From contig NZ_JAAGPD010000005.1 in NCBI RefSeq assembly GCF_017104565.1, forward strand, positions 1 to 64,000: a stretch of DNA of 64,000 nucleotides, written 5' to 3'. A model generated the notes under the pieces. The model did no database searches and had not been told where the DNA came from. It worked only from the letters and a program-made list of their open reading frames with translations. The position numbers and the translations under genes are program-made. This DNA comes from Paraburkholderia sp. Tr-20389 (GTDB taxonomy: Bacteria > Pseudomonadota > Gammaproteobacteria > Burkholderiales > Burkholderiaceae). Every line of letters begins with the position of its first letter. The stretch's first letter is position 1. Below are positions 7,982-16,609 of this stretch, one piece after another.

Positions 7982-9955
7982 TCACTGGAAAATGCCAAGG
8001 ATCGTCTGGAACAGCGTCTGTGCTGTCTGGATGACCTTGCTGTTCGCCTGATACAGCTGCTGGTATTGCAACAGGTTCGCGGCTTCTTCGTTGATGTTCA
8101 CGCCCGAGATCGCCTGCTGCGCCGTCGTGATCTGCGTCACCAGCGCCGACTGCGCCTTGTTCGATGTCTGGACCTGGTTCGTCTGGTTGCCGATGTCGTT
8201 CACATAGTTCGCGTACGAGTCAGTCAGCGTCAGCGTGCCGTTGCCCATCGACTTCGCCGTCACCAGATTCGAGATCAGCTGTGCGTTGCGGCCGTCCTTG
8301 CCGCCCGCCGGGTTCGGCGCGATCGTGTAGGTGTCCCCGTTCGCGGGCGAGCCCGTGATCTGCAGCGACACGTTGTTGATCGTCGTGCCCGTGATCGTCA
8401 TCGACGCGCCCGTGGCCGAGTTGTACGGAACGGGCGTCGTGGTCGCGGTGATGTTGTACGAGGTCGGCGGCGTGCCGTCGATCGTCACCGTCGAGCCGAC
8501 CGGGAAGCCGGACAGCGAACCCGTGGTCGAATCGTACGTGAGCGTCGTCGAGGTGCTCGGCAGCGTGTAGCCCGACGACACCGTGCCTTGCGTTACCGTC
8601 GACGTGCCCGTGTTCGACGTACCCGTCGACACGAGAACCGGCGACGAAGCCGCGATCGCCGAGCCGTCGCTCGTCGTGAGCGCGAAACCGTTGAGCGCGC
8701 CGCGCGTCGGTTCGACGGTAAACGAATCGCCCGCGTTCATCGTGCCTGACAGGTTGAACTGCATGCCGCCGATCGGGTTGGTCAGGTTCGACGCCTGGCC
8801 GACGACCTGGCCCGTATCGCGGTTGGTCAGCGTGTAGTTCGTGCCGTCGTACGACAGCGAGTAGTCACCCGATACCGGTTGCGTCGCATTCGACAGCGTC
8901 ACGCCCAGCGTCGCGCTGCCCGTGTTGTTGGCGTTCGCGTAGACGGTCGGATTGCCGACCGTGAAGAGCGCACCGCCCTTGTTGCCGTTCAGGTCGATAC
9001 CGAGCGAGTTCTGCGCGTTGACCTGTGCGGCGAAGCTCGTCGCGATCGCACCGAGTTGCGCTTCGGCGGGATCGAGCGTCTGGCTGCGGAACGTCATCAG
9101 CCCACCGATCTGCCCTCCCAGCGGTGTGCTGTCGGGCAGGATTTGCGGCGTCGTCGTTCCTGCAAGGCTCGAAAGACCTGCGTACGCAACGGCCGTTTCC
9201 GTCGGATCCGATGGGGACGTGACCGTCGTGAGATTGAAGCTCTTGTCGGCGACGACGAGCGGCTGGCCGTTGCCCATGAACACGCTATAGCCGCTATCGC
9301 CCTGCACGACCTGGACGCCGACCAGTTGCGACAGGTTCGACACCGCGAGGTCGCGCTGGTCGAGCAGCTGGTTAGGCGGCTGGCCTTGTGCGCTCAGCGA
9401 CTGGATCTGCGAGTTCAGCTGCGCGATTTGCGAGCTGTACGTGTTGATCTGCTTGACCGTGTCGCTGAGTTGCGTGTTGACGTTCGCGCGCAGCTGATCG
9501 TACTGGTCGCCGGCAGCGTTGATCTGGTCCGCCAACGATTGCGCGTTGCTGATGGCGCTTTGGCGCATTGCGGGATTCGACGCATCGTTCGCGACGTTCT
9601 GCAGACCGGTGAAGTAGCTCGTGACCGCGCTCGAGATACCCGAGGTCGGGCTGCCGACCATGTTGTTGAGCTGGGCGATCAGGTTGTAGTAGGAATTGAG
9701 CGAGCCGGACTGCGACTGAGCGTTGTTGAGCTCGGTCGTCAGGTACTGGCTGTACTGGCGCTGGACGGTCGTCGTCGACACGCCGCTGCCGAGATAGCCG
9801 GAGCCCGTGTACTGACCGCTCGATTCCGCGTAGACGGGACGCTCGACGGAATAGCCGGGCGTTGCCTGGTTGCTGATGTTCTGACCCGTAGTCGTCAGCC
9901 CCCACTGGGCTGCGTTGAGTCCACTAAGGCCGATGCTAAAAAGGTTACTCGACAT
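7982..9955 (-). CDS. flgK: Flagellar hook-associated protein FlgK (HAP1)
   Basis: First hook-filament junction protein. 657 aa, with the rod/hook-type N-terminus (S-G-L-N-A-A-Q-W-G-L-T-T-T-G-Q-N-I-S-N) and the matching C-terminal motif (V-N-I-N-E-E-A-A-N-L-L-Q-Y-Q-Q-L-Y-Q-A-N-S-K-V). A long Thr/Ser/Gly-rich variable region occupies residues about 300-550. The gene is followed closely by flgL. A sigma-28-like promoter lies about 70 bp upstream, which fits the late export of this protein. Confidence 0.95.
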   Translation of the reverse strand: MSSNLFSIGLSGLNAAQWGLTTTGQNISNQATPGYSVERPVYAESSGQYTGSGYLGSGVSTTTVQRQYSQYLTTELNNAQSQSGSLNSYYNLIAQLNNMVGSPTSGISSAVTSYFTGLQNVANDASNPAMRQSAISNAQSLADQINAAGDQYDQLRANVNTQLSDTVKQINTYSSQIAQLNSQIQSLSAQGQPPNQLLDQRDLAVSNLSQLVGVQVVQGDSGYSVFMGNGQPLVVADKSFNLTTVTSPSDPTETAVAYAGLSSLAGTTTPQILPDSTPLGGQIGGLMTFRSQTLDPAEAQLGAIATSFAAQVNAQNSLGIDLNGNKGGALFTVGNPTVYANANNTGSATLGVTLSNATQPVSGDYSLSYDGTNYTLTNRDTGQVVGQASNLTNPIGGMQFNLSGTMNAGDSFTVEPTRGALNGFALTTSDGSAIAASSPVLVSTGTSNTGTSTVTQGTVSSGYTLPSTSTTLTYDSTTGSLSGFPVGSTVTIDGTPPTSYNITATTTPVPYNSATGASMTITGTTINNVSLQITGSPANGDTYTIAPNPAGGKDGRNAQLISNLVTAKSMGNGTLTLTDSYANYVNDIGNQTNQVQTSNKAQSALVTQITTAQQAISGVNINEEAANLLQYQQLYQANSKVIQTAQTLFQTILGIFQ

Positions 9956-10021
9956 GCGTCATCCTGAAAGACGGCGTAAGGGGCAATGCATGAGCACTGC
10001 CAGGTTGACCGAACTCTTTGT

Positions 10022-10048
10022 ATAACGGCCTCGTGGGCGGAACATTGA
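10022..10048 (-). promoter_or_regulatory. Probable sigma-28 (FliA) promoter of flgKL
   Basis: Read on the minus strand: TCAATGTT, exactly 11 nt, GCCGTTAT. Compared with TAAAGTTT-N11-GCCGATAA, the -35 half matches 5 of 8 and the -10 half 6 of 8. The same GCCGTTAT occurs in the flgM promoter. It lies about 67 bp before the flgK start. Confidence 0.55.
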
Positions 10049-10124
10049 GGGCGGAATGAGGTTTTTTGCCTGCGGCGCGGCTGCGCCGTTACGATTTTTT
10101 TTCTGCGACGCAGTCGCCATTCTT

Positions 10125-10933
10125 GCCTTCTCGGCGCGGGCTATGCCTTTTGGTTTTTGCTCCGCGCTTTCGCTTTCGCTTTCGCTTTCGCTTTCGCTTT
10201 CGCTGGCATCCGCGCTTTCGTAGCGGTTGTTCATGCGTTGCCCCTGTGCGGGGCGGCACTTACTTTCTTTGCCGCCGCAAAGAAAGTAAGCAAAGAAAGC
10301 GGGCTCACCCCGCCAGTGCTACTTGTTGCCTGCGGGCCCCCAACAGTTCTTACGCTCCAGGCGGCATCACGCTGATTTTGTGCCCGTTGCCAGCGTGCTA
10401 ACTCACGCATCACCCGCTTCACACTCCCGCGTCACGGACCGCGTTACCAGGAGTCGACGGCCGCCCAGGTGGCAAACTGTGTGTAGGCCGTCGCGATGGA
10501 AGTGGTCCACTCCGGACTGAAAAACGGGAGCGGTGTCGTAGGAACGCGAACGCGTACGGTGCGACAACCTACACACAGTTTGCCACCTGGGCGGCGCAAA
10601 CCATTTGCTGCCGCTGGCTGCTTTACGGGTGACTGGAGTGGGTGATGCGCGTGTTCAGGGCGTTGGCAACGGGCGGAGAACGAAGTGTTGCCGTGTGGAG
10701 TGTGGGACCGGTTGGGGGCCCGCAGGCGGGAAGAAGGATTGGCGGTGTGAGCGGCTTTCTTTTGCCTACTTTTCTTTGCCGCTGCAAAGAAAAGTAGGTG
10801 CCGCCCCGCACAGGGGCAACGCATGAACGACCAACACCAAAACGCGGATGCCAGCGAAAGCGAAAGCAAAAGCAAAAGCGAAAGCAAAAGCGCGGAGCAA
10901 AAACCAAACGGCGTAGCCCGCGCCTCGAAGGCC
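10125..10933. repeat. Nested-palindrome intergenic element, copy C (arms swapped), between flgK and ycgR
   Basis: The gap 9956-10958 carries no credible gene beyond a promoter near flgK. The element has the same 28-bp inner inverted repeat (10460-10487 and 10568-10595) and the same 80-bp core orientation as copies B and D. Its arms are exchanged: the 14-bp beta hairpin is on the left (10259-10290) and the 15-bp alpha hairpin on the right (10765-10798). The switch points lie at GCATCACC near 10407 and GGTGATGC at 10641. Outer symmetry is the best preserved of all copies and runs to GCCTTC / GAAGGC, including hexamer repeats on both sides. Confidence 0.92.
10166..10201. repeat. Hexanucleotide tandem repeat (GCTTTC)x6 in the left end of copy C
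   Basis: Six perfect GCTTTC units. The opposite end of the same element (about 10855-10890) has the complementary array with GAAAGC and AAAAGC variants. Copies B and D have degenerate GCTTTT/GCTTTC versions at the equivalent place with fewer units. Confidence 0.9.
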
Positions 10934-10958
10934 CCACCGCAGAAAAACAAAAAGCAGG

Positions 10959-11708
10959 TTAAGCGCGCGCCAACGAGCGCCGCTTCATCTCCAGTTGGGT
11001 AATCAACCGCTGAAGCGTGTTCTCAGCATTCCCCGGCAGGGACAAAAACCTGAACCCCAACGTATACCGCTGCGTACCATTAGGCAGATCGATACTCCGG
11101 TTCGACATCAACTCGAGATCGAGCTGCAAAGTGCCCAGCGCCCCAAGCATCACTTCCGTATCGATCAGCTGCACGCCCTGCTCCAGCGACGTCACACGCG
11201 CGTCGCTCGTCCGCATCGCGATGCCGCCCAGCGACAGATCCTGCACCTCGAAGCGGAAACCCTCGCCATCCGGCAGCCGGCCCCGGCAAATGTACGGATC
11301 GAGCAGCGGCGCGTCGACGCGGAAATACTCGCGGCGCTGCACGTAATAGAGCACTTCGGGGAAATCGGCCTCGAACGACGGTCGGCCCTCGAAGGTCGTC
11401 TCGCGCGGCGTGTGCGTGGCAAAGTGAACCCGCACACCATCCGGCGTCGCGTGGAAATGGCCTTCGGGCGATGACAGCAGGCCGCGGTTCTGGTCGGCGA
11501 GCGCGCCCCAGTCGAACGTGAACGTGCGCTCTCGCACGTCCACCTCGAGGATCTTCGTCACGAGCTGGCCGCCCTTGTACTGCACGGTCAGAAAATCGCC
11601 GCGGTTGAGCAGGTTGCGCAACTGCACACCGATCTCAAGCGGATTGCGGCGGCCGAAGTCGACGCCTTCCGTCTCGCGGTTATCACCATTCGACTGGGTG
11701 GTATTCAT
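10959..11708 (-). CDS. ycgR: Flagellar brake protein YcgR (PilZ domain, c-di-GMP binding)
   Basis: YcgR binds cyclic di-GMP and slows the motor by contacting the stator/C-ring. 249 aa: an N-terminal YcgR (PilZN-type) domain, residues about 20-115, then a PilZ domain. The two c-di-GMP contacts are visible: an R-R-E-Y-F-R segment (R-x3-R type) at about 128-133 and D-L-S-L-G-G (D-x-S-x-x-G) at about 158-163. It is encoded alone on the minus strand with a strong sigma-28 promoter about 140 bp upstream, so it should appear late with the motor and chemotaxis genes. Repeat copy C follows it. Confidence 0.92.
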   Translation of the reverse strand: MNTTQSNGDNRETEGVDFGRRNPLEIGVQLRNLLNRGDFLTVQYKGGQLVTKILEVDVRERTFTFDWGALADQNRGLLSSPEGHFHATPDGVRVHFATHTPRETTFEGRPSFEADFPEVLYYVQRREYFRVDAPLLDPYICRGRLPDGEGFRFEVQDLSLGGIAMRTSDARVTSLEQGVQLIDTEVMLGALGTLQLDLELMSNRSIDLPNGTQRYTLGFRFLSLPGNAENTLQRLITQLEMKRRSLARA

Positions 11709-11845
11709 GGCCTTGCCAATTTCTCTTCGTTCTTGCGGGCACGTCGCGCGTACACGGTCAGCCAGGTCTCAGCCCGGCCTGCATCGGTCGCGAAACACGC
11801 GTGGGACCGGAATTTTCTACGCTTTCCGGTATCGGGTCTGACTGT

Positions 11846-11872
11846 TTAGCGGCAGCGTCGGATCAAAGTTTA
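11846..11872 (-). promoter_or_regulatory. Sigma-28 (FliA) promoter of ycgR
   Basis: Read on the minus strand: TAAACTTT, exactly 11 nt, GCCGCTAA. This matches 7 of 8 in each half of TAAAGTTT-N11-GCCGATAA. It lies about 138 bp upstream of the ycgR ATG. The rest of the gap to flgJ (11873-12105) shows no gene; a weak GC hairpin before a T-run near 11980-12000 could end flgJ transcription. Confidence 0.8.
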
Positions 11873-12105
11873 GCCCGGTTTTACGAAATATTTTCCGCAA
11901 ACGTTTGACGCCGCAACGAAGACAGGATACGCGAAACTCATTGCGCATCCGGCAAATGGAAGAGACTGGACAGAAGAGAAAAACGGCTCTGGCCAACCGC
12001 CGAACGGGTGGCCTCAACGACATCGCACCGCCGTCGGCGCGATGCCCGTCAGGTGCTGCGCGGCGACGCTCCCCGACACACTCGGGCGCGCCGCGCCGGC
12101 AATCG

Positions 12106-13038
12106 TCACACCATCTTTTGCATGATCGAAATGAGCTTCTTCGCGTAGTGCGGATCGGTCGCGTAACCGGCGCGCTGCATGCCCTGCGCAAAGCCGTTCA
12201 CGTCGCGCGACGAATTGATCACCTGCGCATAACGCGGATTCGACTTCAGGAAGCTCGCGTAGTCCGTCATTGCTTCCTCGTACGAATCGTATGCGCGGAA
12301 TTTCTCGACCACGCGCTGCGGCCGCCCGTTGACATACTCGGTCGTGACCGTCGCCACGGTCTTGCCGGTCCAGTCGTCGGTGGCCTTGATGCCGAAGATG
12401 TTGTGGCTCGTCGAGCCATCCGACTTCTTGATCTCGCGCTTGCCCCAACCCGATTCGAGCGCGGCCTGGCCGATGATGAAGCGCGCCGGAATGCCCGTCG
12501 CGGCACTCGCGGCCTGCGCCGGAGCAGCCAGCTTGTCGACGAACGCATCGACTTTGTCCGACGAACCGTCGCCGCGCACGGGCGGCGTCAGCGCGCTGTT
12601 CGCCGAATAACCCTTGCCCATCTTCAGCGCGCCGTTGTTGGCCGGATTCGAATAGGCCTTCGCCAGCGCATTCAAAGCGACGTTGTTGCCCGCGTTCGAA
12701 TCGTCGCCGGATACACCGGAGTTGCGCATCAGCTGCTTGAGCATCGCGTCCGCAACGCCGATGCCCTTCGACGACATCTGCTGCGAAAGCTGCTGATCCA
12801 TCATCGACGTGAACGTCGCCGAATCGTGCGAATCGAACGGACCGTCTTGCGGCGTCGCATCGCGCATGCTCTTCAGCATCATCTGCGTGAAGACGGCGTC
12901 GAACTGCTTTGCAGCTGACTTCATCGCCTCGCGCGGATTCGCGGCTGCTTGCGCGCGCATCGCATCGAAGCCCTGCGTGTCGAGCGCGAACCGATTGGTC
13001 AGGTCATTCGCGGCGTTACGCGTCGTGTCGGAGTTCAT
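12106..13038 (-). CDS. flgJ: Flagellar rod-cap / peptidoglycan hydrolase FlgJ
   Basis: A two-domain protein that caps the growing rod and opens the peptidoglycan layer. 310 aa. The N-terminal rod-binding domain covers residues about 35-115 (A-A-K-Q-F-D-A-V-F-T-Q-M-M-L-K-S-M-R). The C-terminal glucosaminidase/muramidase domain starts about residue 155, with the catalytic Glu in Q-A-A-L-E-S-G-W-G and the family's N-I-F-G-I-K and Y-A-x-F-L motifs. It ends the flgBCDEFGHIJ run, 12 bp after flgI. Confidence 0.95.
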   Translation of the reverse strand: MNSDTTRNAANDLTNRFALDTQGFDAMRAQAAANPREAMKSAAKQFDAVFTQMMLKSMRDATPQDGPFDSHDSATFTSMMDQQLSQQMSSKGIGVADAMLKQLMRNSGVSGDDSNAGNNVALNALAKAYSNPANNGALKMGKGYSANSALTPPVRGDGSSDKVDAFVDKLAAPAQAASAATGIPARFIIGQAALESGWGKREIKKSDGSTSHNIFGIKATDDWTGKTVATVTTEYVNGRPQRVVEKFRAYDSYEEAMTDYASFLKSNPRYAQVINSSRDVNGFAQGMQRAGYATDPHYAKKLISIMQKMV

Positions 13039-13050
13039 TCTTGTTGTTCC

Positions 13051-14238
13051 TTAGATGATCTCGAGATCGGCTCGCAGCGCACCCGCTGCCTTCATGGCCT
13101 GGAGGATCGACATCAGATCCGCGGGCGTCGCACCGAGCGCATTGAGCGCCTTCACGACTTCGGCGAGATTCGCGCCCGCGCTCACCATCTTGAGCGCGCC
13201 GTTGTCCTGCTTCAGCGCGATCTGCGACTGCTGCGCAACCACCGTCTGGCCATTCGAGAACGCACCCGGCTGGCTCACCACCGGCTGCGTGTTGACGATC
13301 ACGGACAGATTGCCGTGTGCAACCGCGCAATTCTGCAGCGTGACCATCTGGTTCATCACGATCGAGCCCGTGCGCGCATTCAGGATCACCTTCGCAGCCG
13401 CCTGACCAGGCTTCACATCGAGATTCTGCAACTGCGCCATGAACTGCACCTGCTGCGCCGGGTCGGTCGGCGCGCGCAACTGGATCGTGCGGCCGTCGAG
13501 CGCAACCGCCGTGCCGAAGCCGAACGCGTTGTTGATCGCGGACGTCACGCGCTGCGTCGTGTCGTAGTCCATGTCGTTCAGTTCGAGCTGCATCGTGCCC
13601 GCTTGCGAAATCGTCGTCGGCACCGAACGTTCGACGAGCGCGCCGCCCGTGATGCGGCCGGCCGCAAGCTGGTTCACCTGCACCTTGCTGCCGTTCGCGC
13701 TCGCACCTGCGCCGCCGACGGCCATGTTGCCCTGTGCCAGCGCGTACACCTGGCCGTCCGCGCCCTTCAGTGGTGTGAGCAGCAGCGTGCCGCCGCGCAG
13801 GCTCTTCGCGTTGCCGAGCGACGAGACCGTCACGTCGATGGCTTCGCCGGGACGCGCGAACGCGGGCAGCGACGCCGTCACCATCACGGCGGCGACGTTC
13901 TTCAACTGCATGCTCGAAAGCGAACTGTTGCTGGAACTCGAACCCGCCTGCTGGTTGTTGATCGAGATGCCGAGGTTCGCGAGCATGTTCGCGAGCGTTT
14001 GCGTCGTGAACGGCGTCTGCGTGGTCTGGTCACCCGTGCCGTCGAGACCGACGACGAGACCATAACCGATCAGCGGGTTGTCGCGCACGCCCTGGATCTG
14101 CACGAGATCCTTCAGGCGTTCCGCATGGGCGACGTGCGTCGTGACGGGCAGCGCGGCGCACGCGAGCGCGACCACCGCGAACACGCGCGCGGCGAATCCG
14201 ATGACGGGCTTCAGACGGGAGAAAAAGAAGGTTTGCAT
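13051..14238 (-). CDS. flgI: Flagellar P-ring protein FlgI
   Basis: Forms the periplasmic P ring around the rod. 395 aa with a Sec signal peptide (hydrophobic segment [13 protein letters not shown], cleavage near H-A-E), followed by the highly conserved start [20 protein letters not shown] and G-T-G-D-Q. It begins 2 bp after the flgH stop, so the two ring proteins are probably coupled. Confidence 0.96.
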   Translation of the reverse strand: MQTFFFSRLKPVIGFAARVFAVVALACAALPVTTHVAHAERLKDLVQIQGVRDNPLIGYGLVVGLDGTGDQTTQTPFTTQTLANMLANLGISINNQQAGSSSSNSSLSSMQLKNVAAVMVTASLPAFARPGEAIDVTVSSLGNAKSLRGGTLLLTPLKGADGQVYALAQGNMAVGGAGASANGSKVQVNQLAAGRITGGALVERSVPTTISQAGTMQLELNDMDYDTTQRVTSAINNAFGFGTAVALDGRTIQLRAPTDPAQQVQFMAQLQNLDVKPGQAAAKVILNARTGSIVMNQMVTLQNCAVAHGNLSVIVNTQPVVSQPGAFSNGQTVVAQQSQIALKQDNGALKMVSAGANLAEVVKALNALGATPADLMSILQAMKAAGALRADLEII

Positions 14239-14240
14239 GA

Positions 14241-14951
14241 TCAGAACGGCGCGACGTTGAGGAAGAAGCGTTGCAGCCAGCTCATGTTCTGCGACTCGTC
14301 TATGTAACCCTTGGCTGAGTACTCGATCTTCGCGTCCGCGACCTGAGTCGAGTAGACGGCATTCAGGCTGCTGATCGTGTTCGGGTTGACGACACCCGAG
14401 AAACGCACGAACTCGTTGCCCTGGTTGATCAGCATCTGCTTCTCGCCGCTGACGACGAGATTGCCGTTCGGCTGCACGCCGATCACCGTGACGGTGATCG
14501 TGCCGCTGAAGGTGTTCGATGCATTGGCGCCGCCCGTTGCCTTGAACGTGTTGGCGCCCGTCGCGTCGAGGTTCACCTTGCCGAACAGACCGCCGAGAAA
14601 GCCCGCCGTCGGCACGCCGAACTTGGTCTCGCCGTTGCGGTTCGTGTTCGCGCCCGACGACTTCGTCGCGTTGATGTTTTCGGAAATGACGATGGTCAGG
14701 ATGTCGCCGACATTGCGCGGACGCTGGTCTTCGAACAGCGGCCGGCCAGCGTAACCCGGGTTGTAGATCGAGCCGGGCGCCTGCAGCGACGGCGGCGGCG
14801 GGGGCACGGCCGTCATCGGTTGCTGGGTGATCGGCTCTCTCGGCACGAGCGCACAGCCGCCGAGCGCGGCTGCGAGCACGCCAGCGCCAGCGAGCATCGA
14901 TACTGCCCGCGCGCTGCGCAGAGGAATCTGGGTTCGAATGAAGTGCGACAT
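14241..14951 (-). CDS. flgH: Flagellar L-ring lipoprotein FlgH
   Basis: Outer-membrane ring lipoprotein. 236 aa with a lipoprotein signal: hydrophobic [12 protein letters not shown] followed by Cys at about residue 33 (L-G-G-C). Mature motifs are [25 protein letters not shown] and the C-terminal [14 protein letters not shown]. It lies between flgG and flgI. Confidence 0.95.
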   Translation of the reverse strand: MSHFIRTQIPLRSARAVSMLAGAGVLAAALGGCALVPREPITQQPMTAVPPPPPSLQAPGSIYNPGYAGRPLFEDQRPRNVGDILTIVISENINATKSSGANTNRNGETKFGVPTAGFLGGLFGKVNLDATGANTFKATGGANASNTFSGTITVTVIGVQPNGNLVVSGEKQMLINQGNEFVRFSGVVNPNTISSLNAVYSTQVADAKIEYSAKGYIDESQNMSWLQRFFLNVAPF

Positions 14952-14989
14952 CTTGATTACCGCCTAAGTGTTTCCGACTATCAGCCTGC

Positions 14990-15778
14990 TTAAACCGGCA
15001 TCTGGCTGAGCGTCTGCAGCATCTGGTCGGAGGTCGTCACGGCCTTGCTGTTGATCTCGTACGCGCGCTGGGTCTGGATCATGTTCACCAGTTCCTGCAC
15101 GACGTTCACGTTCGATGCTTCGACGTAGCCCTGATTCAGCGTGCCGGCGCCGTTCAGACCCGGTGTCGCGACGTTCGGCGTGCCCGACGACGTCGTTTCC
15201 GCGAACAGGTTTTCGCCCTTCGCATCGAGACCCGTCGGGTTGATGAAGGTGGCGATCTGCAGCGAGCCGATCTGCGTCGTCGCCGTCGAGCCTGCCGTCG
15301 TCACCGACACCACGCCGTCGCTGCCGATCGTGAGCGACGTCGCGTTCTGCGGAATCGTGATGGCGGGCAGCACCTGATAGCCGCTCGACGTGACGAGCTG
15401 GCCTTGCGAGTTGGTCTGGAACGAGCCGTCGCGCGTGTACGCCGTCGTGCCGTCCGGCATCTGCACCTGGAAGAAGCCCTGGCCGTTGATCGCGACGTCC
15501 TTCGAATTGCCCGTCTGCTGCAGGTTGCCCTGCGTGTACAGACGCTCGGTGGCGACCTGCTGCACGCCCGTGCCAAGCTGGATGCCCGACGGCAGTTCCG
15601 TCTGCTGCGTCGAGTTCGCGCCCGGCTGGCGGATCGTCTGATACAGCAGGTCTTCGAACACCGCGCGCGAGCCCTTGAAGCCGTTCGTGCTGACGTTCGC
15701 GAGGTTGTTCGAGATCGTGTCCATCTGCGCCTGTTGCGCATTCATGCCGGTGGCGGCGATATAGAGTGAGCGGTTCAC
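14990..15778 (-). CDS. flgG: Flagellar distal rod protein FlgG
   Basis: Builds the distal rod that crosses the P and L rings. 262 aa, the classic length, starting [16 protein letters not shown]. The rod signature [13 protein letters not shown] lies at about residues 23-35, and the C-terminal motif [14 protein letters not shown] near 225-240. It follows flgF by 50 bp. Confidence 0.96.
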   Translation of the reverse strand: MNRSLYIAATGMNAQQAQMDTISNNLANVSTNGFKGSRAVFEDLLYQTIRQPGANSTQQTELPSGIQLGTGVQQVATERLYTQGNLQQTGNSKDVAINGQGFFQVQMPDGTTAYTRDGSFQTNSQGQLVTSSGYQVLPAITIPQNATSLTIGSDGVVSVTTAGSTATTQIGSLQIATFINPTGLDAKGENLFAETTSSGTPNVATPGLNGAGTLNQGYVEASNVNVVQELVNMIQTQRAYEINSKAVTTSDQMLQTLSQMPV

Positions 15779-15828
15779 TTGTTTCTCCTGAACGCAGCGT
15801 GGCGCGTTCCGTTAAATCTGCGTCGGGA

Positions 15829-16587
15829 TTAGCTGAAGTTCAGCAGCTTGTTGGCCGACTGTTCGTTCTGGTCGGCGGACTCGATCATCTTGGTCTGCAT
15901 CTGGAACTGACGGGCGTTGGTGATCATCGAGACCATCGCCGACACCGGGTTCACGTTGCTGCCTTCGAGGGCGCCAGCCGCGACGACCACACCGGGGTCG
16001 GCGTCGGCGGGATTGCCGTCGCTCGTGTGAAAGAGGCCGTCATTGCCGCGCGTGAGCGCGCCAGGGGCGGGATTCACCAGCTTCAGCTGATCGACGAGCG
16101 CGATCGTCGTGGCGGGATCGCCCGGCATCAGCGCCGATACCGTGCCGTCCTTGCCGATCGTCACCTGCGCGCCGGGCGGCACGGCCACCGGGCCGCCGCC
16201 GCCGACCACGGGCATGTTGCTGGCCGTCACGAGCTGGCCGTTTTCGTCGACGTGCAGGTTGCCTGCACGCGTGTACGCTTCCTGGCCGTCGGGCGTCAGG
16301 ACGGACAACCAGCCCGGACCCTGGATCGCGACGTCGAGCGGATTGCCCGTCTGCTGGAGCGGGCCGGGCGTGTAGTCCGCGCCCGGCGTGGACGACAGCA
16401 CGAAAGTGCGGGTGGTGTCGTCCTGAATCGTGCTGCCGTCGCCGAACGCCATCGGCACGGCGCGGAACGTCGCGAGCTGGGCCTTGAAACCCGTGGTCGA
16501 GGTGTTCGCGAGGTTGTTCGCGACCACGGCCTGCTGTTCGAGCGCCTGGGTCGCGCCCGACATCGCGGTGTATATGAGCCGGTCCAT
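15829..16587 (-). CDS. flgF: Flagellar proximal rod protein FlgF
   Basis: Proximal rod subunit. 252 aa, starting M-D-R-L-I-Y-T-A-M-S-G-A, with the rod signature N-N-L-A-N-T-S-T-T-G-F-K and a middle domain with G-P-G-W-L-S-V. The C-terminus has V-S-M-I-T-N-A-R-Q-F-Q-M-Q-T-K-M. It sits between flgE (22 bp upstream) and flgG. Confidence 0.95.
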   Translation of the reverse strand: MDRLIYTAMSGATQALEQQAVVANNLANTSTTGFKAQLATFRAVPMAFGDGSTIQDDTTRTFVLSSTPGADYTPGPLQQTGNPLDVAIQGPGWLSVLTPDGQEAYTRAGNLHVDENGQLVTASNMPVVGGGGPVAVPPGAQVTIGKDGTVSALMPGDPATTIALVDQLKLVNPAPGALTRGNDGLFHTSDGNPADADPGVVVAAGALEGSNVNPVSAMVSMITNARQFQMQTKMIESADQNEQSANKLLNFS

Positions 16588-16609
16588 GATGGTGTCGGTA
16601 CGTCAGCGA

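Noticed and set aside
6492-8051. Plus-strand 519-aa ORF across flgL
   Set aside because: Antisense shadow of flgL plus repeat copy B; Arg-rich composition typical of reverse-frame translation of high-GC genes.
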